This document shows positions 47,345-55,127 of a stretch of DNA of 64,000 nucleotides, piece after piece; the stretch's first letter is position 1, and each line of letters starts with the position of its first letter. A program made the position numbers and the translations under genes. The stretch comes from Planomicrobium sp. CPCC 101079 (lineage in GTDB: Bacteria > Bacillota > Bacilli > Bacillales_A > Planococcaceae), in NCBI RefSeq assembly GCF_007859275.1, contig NZ_VOHC01000011.1, forward strand, positions 186,001-250,000, given 5' to 3'. A model generated the notes under the pieces. It was given only the letters and a program-made list of their open reading frames with translations, made no database searches and was not told where the DNA came from.

Positions 47345-48118
47345 ATGAATGCGCCATTGATTGAAATTGACAATATCAGTTTTGAGTATGAACAAACAAA
47401 AGCTTTAGAGAATATATCGTTAACAGTGGAAGAAGGCGACTTTCTTGCGATACTGGGACCGAACGGTTCAGGCAAGTCGACACTATTGAAAATCATGCTG
47501 GGTCTTATCAAACCGACAAAAGGGGCAATCCGCTTGTTTGGGGTGGACGCTAAAAACTTCAAGAACCGGGAATGGATTGGCTATGTATCGCAAAAATCCA
47601 ATTCGTTCAATTCTGGTTTTCCTGCAACTGTGGAAGAAGTGGTAACAGGTGGCCTGGTAAAAAAAACTGGCTTGTTCCGCCGCATTCCGAAACACGCGAA
47701 AGCGAATGTGAAAGAAGCATTAGAAGCGGTTGGCATGGAAGCATTTATGGATAATCGGATGAACGAACTTTCCGGAGGCCAGCAGCAGCGGGTATTTATT
47801 GCGCGGGCGCTTGTTGCGAAACCGAAAGTGCTGATTTTGGATGAGCCGACAGTCGGAATCGACCATCGCAATGTGCAGTCATTTTACAACATGCTCGCTT
47901 CGCTAAACCGGGACAAAGACATTACGCTCGTATTGGTGACGCATGACGTCGATACAGTAACTGACCGTATTACACATGTTGCTTGTTTAAATCAAACCAT
48001 CCATTTCCACGGATTTAAAGATCAGCTTCACACAATGAGCGATGAGCAGCGCGAAGCCTGGTATGGCCATTCCGTCCGGAAAATCCATCATATCGGAGGA
48101 AGCCACAGCTATGATTGA
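47345..48118 (+). CDS. znuC: Zinc/metal ABC transporter ATP-binding protein
   Basis: This 257-residue ABC ATPase has Walker A GPNGSGKST, Q-loop SQKSNSFNSGFP, signature LSGGQQQR, Walker B VLILDEPTVG and a switch His (VTHDVD). The type is that of Mn/Zn/Fe importers; zinc is inferred because zur closes the operon. GAGGCAG precedes ATG 47345. The set ATPase-permease-zur resembles the S. aureus mreA-mreB-zur unit. No substrate-binding protein gene is beside it. Confidence 0.9.
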   Translation: MNAPLIEIDNISFEYEQTKALENISLTVEEGDFLAILGPNGSGKSTLLKIMLGLIKPTKGAIRLFGVDAKNFKNREWIGYVSQKSNSFNSGFPATVEEVVTGGLVKKTGLFRRIPKHAKANVKEALEAVGMEAFMDNRMNELSGGQQQRVFIARALVAKPKVLILDEPTVGIDHRNVQSFYNMLASLNRDKDITLVLVTHDVDTVTDRITHVACLNQTIHFHGFKDQLHTMSDEQREAWYGHSVRKIHHIGGSHSYD

Positions 48119-48965
48119 AGCTATATTATCCTATGAATTCTTACAAAACGCTTTTGCGGCCGGATTGATTATCGGCGTAATAGCGCCTCTCCTCGGCGTC
48201 TTTATCGTGGTGCGCAGGTTATCGCTAATTGCAGACGCTTTAAGCCATGTAACACTGGCCGGCATTGCCGGAAGCTTGTATTTGAGCCAAAGCGTAGCTG
48301 CATTTGCCATGCTGAACCCGTTATTTCTTGGCATTGTAGCATCTGTTGCCGGTTCAGTGCTGATCGAACGGCTGAGGAGCTTGTATAAACATTACGAAGA
48401 ACTTGCCATTCCAATCATTTTATCGGCCGGCATCGGTTTTGGGGCTATTTTTATTTCTTTGGCCGAAGGGTTCTCCACTGATTTGTTCGGCTACCTGTTC
48501 GGATCTGTTTCAGCCGTCAGCAGGGAAGACCTAGGCATTGTTATCGGCATTGCCCTCATCGTATTTGCTTTTGTCCGTCTGTTTTTTAAAGAACTGTTCG
48601 TCTTATCTTTTGACGATGAGTATGCGAAAGCATCAGGGCTTCCGGCTAAATGGATCCACTTTCTGTTTATGATTGTCACAGCCCTTGTCATTGCCGGTTC
48701 AATGCGCATCGTGGGCATTCTTTTGGTTTCATCCTTGATGACCATACCGGTAGCTGCGGCGATGCGAATGGGCCAAAGCTTTAAAGGAACCATTTTTTGG
48801 TCGGTCATATTCGGCGAAGTTTCTGTCCTTACAGGACTGATTACAGCATTCTACTTTGATTTGGCACCGGGAGGGACTATCGTTGTCACTTCGATTTTGC
48901 TGCTTTTACTCGTCATAGGCTATAAAAAAATTACCGTTTCCATGAAAAAGGGGGCCGTCGTATGA
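48111..48965 (+). CDS. znuB: Zinc/metal ABC transporter permease
   Basis: This 284-residue ABC-3 family permease has about eight membrane helices and the family stretches RRLSLIADALSHVTLAG and MRIVGILLVSSLMTIPVA. ATG 48111 follows TCGGAGGAAG and overlaps znuC by 8 bases; a longer in-frame start lies deep in znuC. It forms the transmembrane part for ZnuC. Its end overlaps the zur start as ATGA. Confidence 0.92.
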   Translation: MIEAILSYEFLQNAFAAGLIIGVIAPLLGVFIVVRRLSLIADALSHVTLAGIAGSLYLSQSVAAFAMLNPLFLGIVASVAGSVLIERLRSLYKHYEELAIPIILSAGIGFGAIFISLAEGFSTDLFGYLFGSVSAVSREDLGIVIGIALIVFAFVRLFFKELFVLSFDDEYAKASGLPAKWIHFLFMIVTALVIAGSMRIVGILLVSSLMTIPVAAAMRMGQSFKGTIFWSVIFGEVSVLTGLITAFYFDLAPGGTIVVTSILLLLLVIGYKKITVSMKKGAVV

Positions 48966-49372
48966 ATTTGCCAAAAGCTTGGGAGATATTGAAGGAGAAC
49001 GGATTTAAAGAAACATCAAAACGTCAGCAAATCCTGAAAATGTTTTCAGAAGATGACCGGTATTTGACAGCCCGTGATTTGCTCGATGTGATGCAAAAAG
49101 ATTATCCCGGCATGAGCTATGATACAGTTTATCGCAATCTTGCCACTTTCGTGTCGCTTGGTATTTTAGAAGAAACCGAATTGTCCGGCGAACGCCACTT
49201 TCGTATGCAATGCGAAAGCGACCATCATCACCACCATTTTATTTGCTTGGACTGCGGAAAGATCAAAGAAGTTCCCGTGTGCCCGATGGACATGCTGGGT
49301 GCGGCCTTGCCTTCCTATCAAATCGCGAACCATAAATTTGAAATCTACGGCAAATGCCCGGAATGCCAATAA
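48962..49372 (+). CDS. zur: Zinc uptake regulator, Fur family
   Basis: This 136-residue Fur-family repressor has a winged helix (SKRQQILKMF, MSYDTVYRNLATF), the HHHHHF metal-binding run and two CxxC pairs (CLDCG; CPEC at the end) for structural zinc. Place in the znuCB operon makes Zur more likely than Fur or PerR. It probably represses its own operon through the site at 47306-47328. Confidence 0.92.
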   Translation: MNLPKAWEILKENGFKETSKRQQILKMFSEDDRYLTARDLLDVMQKDYPGMSYDTVYRNLATFVSLGILEETELSGERHFRMQCESDHHHHHFICLDCGKIKEVPVCPMDMLGAALPSYQIANHKFEIYGKCPECQ

Positions 49373-49407
49373 AAGCGTAAGCGGAGAGATCCCGCTTACG
49401 CTTTTTT
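49371..49407 (+). terminator. Terminator after zur
   Basis: AAAAGCGTAAGCGG (49371-49384) pairs perfectly with CCGCTTACGCTTTT (49392-49405), then more T. The left arm begins at the zur stop. Confidence 0.93.
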
Positions 49408-49494
49408 ATTTTGCAAGTAAAAATCTATTCAATAATACATACTGAAGCGGCTAAAGTGATTTTGCAAATGGGGTCGCTAGAAGTGATTGAAATG

Positions 49495-49527
49495 AAAAAA
49501 AGGCCTCTGCAAATTGCAGAAGCCTTC
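49495..49527 (-). terminator. Terminator after the nucleotidase gene
   Basis: On the minus strand AAGGCTTCTGCA (49526-49515) pairs with TGCAGAGGCCTT (49511-49500), then T7. Confidence 0.9.
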
Positions 49528-49533
49528 AGCCCC

Positions 49534-50112
49534 TTAAGCTTTCACGCTCGAAAATTCTCTTTTCACGAATTCGTCCGCTTCTAGCCAATTATAAACGCGA
49601 ATCACGTTTTTGGGAATTGGCAGGCGGTTGTAGGGTGTATCAAACAGCAACACCGGAATATCCAGTTCTTCTGAAATTTCGACGGCATTGTCGTGCTTGT
49701 CTTCAAAAAACAAGTCGACTTTGTGGGTTTTGGCGGCTTGGATTTTCTTGTGCGTACCGATCAACTCAATATGATCGTAGGCAATGGAATGTTTTGCAAA
49801 CCAGTCAAATGTAACATCGCGGACTTCCTGGCCGCGTGCTGAAATATAATACAACTCGTAGCGGTTTTTCCAGTCATTAAGAATATTCTTAGCGTTCTCA
49901 GAAACCGGGGAAGACGCATAGATTTTGGACTCCGAACCCCGGAACCAAGTATAAAATTCACCTGGTTCCAGATGGGGCAGGGCTGATGTCAAATCGTACT
50001 CTTTTATATCGTCCAGTGTCAACTGGCTGTTGAATGCTTCATTGATATGGGGAATAAGGGACGTAGGGCAAGTCACTGTTCCATCTATATCGATGCCAAA
50101 GCGGTATCTCAT
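49534..50112 (-). CDS. yqfW: Putative 5'(3')-deoxyribonucleotidase-like HAD protein (YqfW family)
   Basis: This 192-residue HAD protein starts MRYRFGIDIDGTVT (nucleophile Asp8, Asp10), has YYISARGQE (motif II), a Lys-containing THKKIQAAKTH (motif III) and LFFEDKHDNA (motif IV). The cap and length fit the NT5C-like nucleotidase group, to which YqfW belongs. The substrate is not proven. It lies 12 bases downstream of ispG and is probably co-transcribed. Confidence 0.85.
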   Translation of the reverse strand: MRYRFGIDIDGTVTCPTSLIPHINEAFNSQLTLDDIKEYDLTSALPHLEPGEFYTWFRGSESKIYASSPVSENAKNILNDWKNRYELYYISARGQEVRDVTFDWFAKHSIAYDHIELIGTHKKIQAAKTHKVDLFFEDKHDNAVEISEELDIPVLLFDTPYNRLPIPKNVIRVYNWLEADEFVKREFSSVKA

Positions 50113-50124
50113 AGGGTCACAACC

Positions 50125-51252
50125 TTAAATTTGTTGTTCAAGAGCCTCTTGCTCAGCTTTTTCAGCTGCTTGCTTTTCAAAGTACTCTTGTGCGATTTTG
50201 TCGATTTCGACTTTCAATTCTTCGACCATTGTCTCTTCAGGAACTTTGCGCACTGTTTTACCGTGCATGAAAAGAAGGCCTTCGCCGCGAGCGCCGGCAA
50301 TGCCGATATCCGCTTCGCGCGCTTCTCCCGGACCGTTCACGGCACAACCAAGAACTGCAACTTTGATCGGTGCTTTAATATGGGAAATGTATTCTTCCAC
50401 TTCATTTGCGATAGAGATCAAATCGATTTCAATGCGTCCGCAAGTCGGGCACGAAATCAACGTCGCAGCATTTGAAGATAAACCAAATACTTTCAATAAT
50501 TCGCGGGCAACTTTCACTTCTTCGACAGGATCGGCGCTTAGCGAGATACGAAGCGTATTTCCAAGGCCTTTTGCAAGAAGAGCTCCGATGCCGGCTGAAC
50601 TTTTCACAGTTCCGGAGAACAATGTGCCGGATTCTGTAATTCCTAAGTGCAGGGGATAATCAAAAGCTTTTGAAGCTTTTTCATATGCTTCGATAGCTAG
50701 GCTGACGTCCGATGCTTTCATAGAGACAATGATGTCATGGAAATCAAGGTCTTCAAGGATCTTGATATGGTGCAGCGCACTTTCGACCATGCCATCAGCA
50801 GTCGGGTATCCGTATTTTTCAAGAATTTTGCGTTCAAGCGATCCGGCGTTAACACCGATTCGAATCGGGATGCCTTTCGCTTTTGCGGCATTTACGACCG
50901 CTTCCACTTTTTCGCGGCGTCCAATATTGCCGGGATTGATGCGGATTTTGTCCGCGCCTTGTTCAATCGCGATCAATGCTAATTTATAGTCAAAATGGAT
51001 ATCAACAACCAAAGGGATGTTGATGCGCTTTTTGATTTCGCCGATAGAATACGCTGCGCGCTCATCCGGGCAAGCTACGCGGACGATCTGGCAACCCGCT
51101 TCTTCCAAGCGAAGGATTTCGGCCACTGTCGCTTCCACATCATGCGTTTTGGTTGTCGCCATACTTTGAATGAACAATTCATTACTGCCGCCGATAGTCA
51201 GGTCGCCGACTTTTACGGGGCGTGTTTTTGTACGGTGAATAATTTCACTCAT
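50125..51252 (-). CDS. ispG: 4-hydroxy-3-methylbut-2-en-1-yl diphosphate synthase
   Basis: IspG makes HMBPP in the MEP pathway, the substrate of IspH (encoded at 43760-44740). The 375 residues have a TIM barrel ([26 protein letters not shown]) and the 4Fe-4S ligands in SCPTCGR and [10 protein letters not shown]. The start at 51252 follows AAAGGAGAG. The C-terminal tail is Glu/Ala-rich ([19 protein letters not shown]). Confidence 0.96.
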   Translation of the reverse strand: MSEIIHRTKTRPVKVGDLTIGGSNELFIQSMATTKTHDVEATVAEILRLEEAGCQIVRVACPDERAAYSIGEIKKRINIPLVVDIHFDYKLALIAIEQGADKIRINPGNIGRREKVEAVVNAAKAKGIPIRIGVNAGSLERKILEKYGYPTADGMVESALHHIKILEDLDFHDIIVSMKASDVSLAIEAYEKASKAFDYPLHLGITESGTLFSGTVKSSAGIGALLAKGLGNTLRISLSADPVEEVKVARELLKVFGLSSNAATLISCPTCGRIEIDLISIANEVEEYISHIKAPIKVAVLGCAVNGPGEAREADIGIAGARGEGLLFMHGKTVRKVPEETMVEELKVEIDKIAQEYFEKQAAEKAEQEALEQQI

Positions 51253-51388
51253 TAAAATTCTCTCCTTTTGGGAATGTCTGGCTGAACCTGCCAGTTCCAC
51301 GTTTCTTCAACTAGGATTATTATCTAGCTCTTTCCAACACCTATAGCCATTTTAGCAGTCTCCCGCTAGAAAAGACAAGGAAGAACGA

Positions 51389-51907
51389 TTATGCTTTCTG
51401 GTTTCGGGCGGGCGGCCTTTTGGGGTAATAGCCAATGGCCAAATACAAATACAGGATGGTAAATAAGCTTATTGCCGAGGTCAGCCATGCGTTTGTCGTA
51501 AAGAAGCTGATGGTGAACGAGACCAGGGTAGGCGCTGTTACACTAAGAGCGGCGGTCCGCCACACGTGCCGGTATTCTCCTCTGCGTTTTTTAATGTTTA
51601 ACAGGCCGAGGGCAATAAATGCGAAAAAACTGATTTTCACAAAATGATAAATTGTAGTTGTGACAAATAGAAAAACAAAAGCGAACGGATAAAGCAGCCA
51701 TTCGATTTCTTCTATATATTGCAAAAGCCCATCAACACCATTTGTCACTTCGTCCAAACCAAAAGCCAACTCGGCAAATGAAACGAGCGCCATGAGCAGA
51801 ACAATCAAAAAAACGTATTGCAAAATCTTTCCGATAGTAAGTATACGGACGGCGGCTTGCTTTTTAGGTTCCATTATACTTGCTTTAAACAATTGAAATA
51901 GATTCAT
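51389..51907 (-). CDS. DUF1189 membrane protein (YqgB family)
   Basis: This 172-residue protein starts MNLFQLFKASIMEPKKQAAV and has about four or five membrane helices (about 27-50, 75-100, 106-115, 128-150, 150-165). It fits the DUF1189 family, to which YqgB belongs; function unknown. The start at 51907 follows GGAAGAGGG. It is upstream of ispG on the same strand, with 136 bases between. Confidence 0.78.
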   Translation of the reverse strand: MNLFQLFKASIMEPKKQAAVRILTIGKILQYVFLIVLLMALVSFAELAFGLDEVTNGVDGLLQYIEEIEWLLYPFAFVFLFVTTTIYHFVKISFFAFIALGLLNIKKRRGEYRHVWRTAALSVTAPTLVSFTISFFTTNAWLTSAISLFTILYLYLAIGYYPKRPPARNQKA

Positions 51908-52002
51908 AGCCCTCTTCCTTTCGTACATGATTTTATCCTAACATGCTGAGAGGCACAAAAAATTTCCTTTTGTTAAGATTTTGTAAATGTTAAAGAAAAA
52001 GC

Positions 52003-52032
52003 TTCACAAAAGCTTAATAAAAACTGCATAAT
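52003..52032 (+). promoter_or_regulatory. Possible PhoP site and -10 of the Na/Pi gene
   Basis: TTCACA (52003-52008) and TTAATA (52014-52019) are 11 bases apart, the spacing of PhoP hexamers; CATAAT (52027-52032) could be the -10. Only two hexamers are good, so this is weak. Confidence 0.3.
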
Positions 52033-52074
52033 AGGCGAGTAGGCATAAATTCAATTGGGAGATGATTATTCAAC

Positions 52075-53706
52075 ATGGAAACTAACTGGCAAGAGATACT
52101 CTTTACCTTTTTCGGAGGGCTAGGGATATTTCTTTTTTCCATAAAATACATGGGGGACGGTTTACAAAAAGCTGCAGGCGACCGTCTTCGCGCAATTCTT
52201 GACCGCTTCACCACCAATCCGTTCATGGGGGTGCTTGTCGGGATCATTGTTACCGTCCTCATACAATCGAGTTCAGGGACAACGGTTATCGTTGTTGGTT
52301 TGGTGAGTGCCGGCTTTATGACATTAAGACAAGCTATCGGCGTCATCATGGGGGCCAATATCGGGACTACCGTCACCGCCTTCATCATTGGATTGGATGT
52401 CGGAGCTTACGCACTGCCGATTATTGCGGTTGGAACAGTGTTAATCTTTTTCTTCCGTAAAAACAGCATTCAAAATCTGGGGCAAGTTATTTTTGGCTTC
52501 GGAGGGCTATTTTATGGATTGGAGTTGATGAGCGAAGGGATGAAGCCGCTGCGCGAATTGCCAGCATTCATTGATTTGACTGTCAACCTAAGCGACTTGC
52601 CGATTTTAGGAGTAGTTGTCGGAACAGTATTTACTTTGATTGTTCAAAGTTCAAGTGCCACAGTTGCCATATTGCAAGGGCTTTATGCTGAAGGTGTTAT
52701 AAACCTAGGCGCGTCGCTTCCTGTATTGTTTGGAGATAATATCGGAACGACAATTACGGCGGTTCTGGCCTCCCTTGGCGCATCGATTACCGCGCGCCGC
52801 GCAGCTGCGGTCCACGTACTTTTCAATGTGGTCGGATCAATCGTATTCCTGATCTTGCTTGTACCTTTCACTGCCTATATCGAATGGATTACAGGCCTGC
52901 TTAATTTGGAAGCGAAAATGCAGATTGCATTTGCCCACGGATCGTTCAACGTTGCCAACACGATTATCCAGTTCCCGCTGATCGGGGCATGGGCATACTT
53001 GGTGACCAAGTTCATCCCGGGTGAAGAACGGACAATCGAATTTGCGCCAAAACATTTAGACACCCATTTCATTGATACTGCACCGTCAATTGCGCTTGGA
53101 CAAGCAAAAGAGGAAATTATCCGCATGGGTAACTACTCGGTCCAAGGGCTTCAGGAAACATATGAATACTTGGTCACGAAAAGCCGGAAAAATGCTGAAA
53201 CAGGCTATCAATTGGAACAGGCAATCAACAACCTGGACCAGAAGATCACCGAATACTTGGTGTTGATTTCAGCGGAATCCATTTCAGCTGCGGATTCTTC
53301 GCGCCATACGGTTTTGATGGAAACGGTGCGCGACATCGAGCGGATCGGGGACCATTTTGAAAATATCCTTGAGCTGGTTGATTACCAGGAAGAAAACCGC
53401 GTGAAAATGACAACAGAAGCAATGGCCGATCTTGAAGAAATGTTCACATTGACGATTGAAACCGTCCAAAAAGCGCTCGATGCGCTGGATACAACTAGCC
53501 ATGATATCGCGAGAGAAGTGGCTGAACAAGAAGATTTGATCGACAAGATGGAGCGCAAATTCCGCAAGAAGCATATTATGCGCGTTAATGAAGGCGCATG
53601 TTCTGCACAGGCAGGAATTGTTTTCGTCGATATCGTCAGCAACTTGGAACGAATCGGAGATCATTCTGTCAATATTGCAGAAGCCATTTTAGGGAACCGT
53701 GCTTAA
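52075..53706 (+). CDS. Na+/phosphate cotransporter family protein with PhoU-like domain
   Basis: This 543-residue protein belongs to the NptA/type II Na/Pi symporter family. Two inverted membrane repeats each carry the QSSS motif (IQSSSGTTVIV near 63; VQSSSATVAIL near 184). The C-terminal half from about residue 340 is a PhoU-like four-helix domain with IERIGDHFENI and LERIGDHSVNI. It should import phosphate or regulate its entry. It sits among the yqgB-yqgC genes, where B. subtilis has none, 5 kb before pst. GGGAGATG precedes ATG 52075. Confidence 0.92.
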   Translation: METNWQEILFTFFGGLGIFLFSIKYMGDGLQKAAGDRLRAILDRFTTNPFMGVLVGIIVTVLIQSSSGTTVIVVGLVSAGFMTLRQAIGVIMGANIGTTVTAFIIGLDVGAYALPIIAVGTVLIFFFRKNSIQNLGQVIFGFGGLFYGLELMSEGMKPLRELPAFIDLTVNLSDLPILGVVVGTVFTLIVQSSSATVAILQGLYAEGVINLGASLPVLFGDNIGTTITAVLASLGASITARRAAAVHVLFNVVGSIVFLILLVPFTAYIEWITGLLNLEAKMQIAFAHGSFNVANTIIQFPLIGAWAYLVTKFIPGEERTIEFAPKHLDTHFIDTAPSIALGQAKEEIIRMGNYSVQGLQETYEYLVTKSRKNAETGYQLEQAINNLDQKITEYLVLISAESISAADSSRHTVLMETVRDIERIGDHFENILELVDYQEENRVKMTTEAMADLEEMFTLTIETVQKALDALDTTSHDIAREVAEQEDLIDKMERKFRKKHIMRVNEGACSAQAGIVFVDIVSNLERIGDHSVNIAEAILGNRA

Positions 53707-53739
53707 ATAAAAAAAGTTTAATATTTTGAGCTTCTCTGT

Positions 53740-53798
53740 GCTCTCTTTCATCGCTTTACATTTTAAAAAATGTCAGGCAGGATGAAAGAGAGCTTTTT
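53740..53798 (+). terminator. Large nested terminator hairpin
   Basis: GCTCTCTTTCATC (53740-53752) pairs perfectly with GATGAAAGAGAGC (53781-53793), then T5. The 28-base loop holds an inner stem (ACATTTT/AAAATGT). Confidence 0.87.
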
Positions 53799-53816
53799 AT
53801 TTAGGAGGAAACCAGA

Positions 53817-54296
53817 ATGGAAGTTATCGCTTGGGTGCTTATTGCACTATGTTTTGTAATTGGATTTATCGGCCTTGTTTATCCGATTATTCCGGCAGCG
53901 CTTTTCATATTCGGCGGATTTGTGGTTTACGGTTTGTTTTTTAATTTTGCAGATCTACCTTGGTGGTTCTGGGCGATTGAAATTTTATTTTTAATATTGC
54001 TGTTCGGTGCTGATGCAGCTGCCAATGCTTTTGGGGTCAAAAAGTTTGGCGGTTCGAAGGCTGGGCTTTGGGGGAGCACGATCGGCCTTATCATAGGTCC
54101 ATTCGTCATCCCGATTGTCGGGATTTTGGTGGGTCCATTTGTGGGAGCCATCCTTGCGGAAATTCTGTTTAATAAGTCGACGCTTAAGCAATCCGTTAAA
54201 TCCGGAATTGGATCTGTTGTAGGATTTGTCACATCGGTTTTCACAAAAGGCATTATTCAAGTTATCATGGTGGCGCTTTTCTTCTGGGTAACTTGA
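53817..54296 (+). CDS. DUF456 membrane protein (YqgC family)
   Basis: This 159-residue, Gly- and Pro-rich membrane protein has about four or five helices: 3-30, 34-50, 52-70, 88-115 and 135-158. Its glycine-zipper-like segments (GSTIGLIIGPFVIPIVGILVGPFVGAILAE) fit DUF456, the YqgC family; function unknown. It lies before sodA as in B. subtilis. TTAGGAGGAAACC precedes ATG 53817. Confidence 0.85.
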   Translation: MEVIAWVLIALCFVIGFIGLVYPIIPAALFIFGGFVVYGLFFNFADLPWWFWAIEILFLILLFGADAAANAFGVKKFGGSKAGLWGSTIGLIIGPFVIPIVGILVGPFVGAILAEILFNKSTLKQSVKSGIGSVVGFVTSVFTKGIIQVIMVALFFWVT

Positions 54297-54406
54297 ATCG
54301 GTCAAAGGTCTGAATCGTGAACTAAGCCATGCATTTTGATTGTGCCGTTTAAAAATTTTTGTTACGCTATGAACGTAGAACATTAGACTCAAGGAGGAAT
54401 TCATTC

Positions 54407-55015
54407 ATGGCTTACCAATTACCTGAACTACCTTACGCATACGATGCACTAGAACCACACATCGATAAGGAAACGATGAACATTCACCACACAAAGCACC
54501 ACAACACGTACGTGACGAATGTAAATGCGGCTCTTGAAGGCCACGAAGAACTTGCTTCAAAATCAGTGGAAGAATTGATTTCTGATTTAAGTTCAGTTCC
54601 TGAAGCTATCCGTACAGCTGTACGCAACAACGGCGGCGGACACGCAAACCACTCGCTTTTCTGGCAATTGCTTTCTCCAAACGGCGGCGGCAATCCGACT
54701 GGCGCTTTGGCAGAAGCGATCGACAGCAAATTTGGAAGCTTTGATGAGTTCAAAACTCAATTTGAAAATGCAGGAAAAACTCGCTTTGGATCTGGATGGG
54801 CTTGGCTAGTTGTAAATAACGGTGAACTTGAAGTGACTTCTACTCAAAACCAGGACTCTCCATTAATGGACGGCCAAACTCCAATTCTTGGCGTAGACGT
54901 ATGGGAACACGCATATTACTTGAAGTACCAAAACAGACGCCCGGACTATCTTGCAGCATTCTGGAATGTTGTAAACTGGGAAGAAGTATCACGCCGCTTT
55001 GATGCAGCAAAATAA
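54407..55015 (+). CDS. sodA: Superoxide dismutase [Mn/Fe]
   Basis: This 202-residue enzyme turns superoxide into H2O2 and O2. The metal ligands are in [10 protein letters not shown] (His about 27), NHSLFWQ (His about 82) and DVWEHAYY (Asp, His about 164-168). The GGG and [14 protein letters not shown] pattern is the Mn-type of Bacilli. ATG 54407 follows AAGGAGGAA. Codon use is strongly biased, as for an abundant protein. Confidence 0.97.
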   Translation: MAYQLPELPYAYDALEPHIDKETMNIHHTKHHNTYVTNVNAALEGHEELASKSVEELISDLSSVPEAIRTAVRNNGGGHANHSLFWQLLSPNGGGNPTGALAEAIDSKFGSFDEFKTQFENAGKTRFGSGWAWLVVNNGELEVTSTQNQDSPLMDGQTPILGVDVWEHAYYLKYQNRRPDYLAAFWNVVNWEEVSRRFDAAK

Positions 55016-55035
55016 TTGTCAAAAATTGAAACTTT

Positions 55036-55072
55036 GCACACACTTTTTCGTCAGAAAAAGTGTGTGCTTTTT
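55036..55072 (+). terminator. Terminator after sodA
   Basis: GCACACACTTTTTC (55036-55049) pairs perfectly with GAAAAAGTGTGTGC (55054-55067), loop GTCA, then T5. Confidence 0.93.
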
Positions 55073-55127
55073 ATATGCAAATGATATACTAACTAATGCA
55101 CATTTTTGTGAAAGGAGTGCATGAAAA

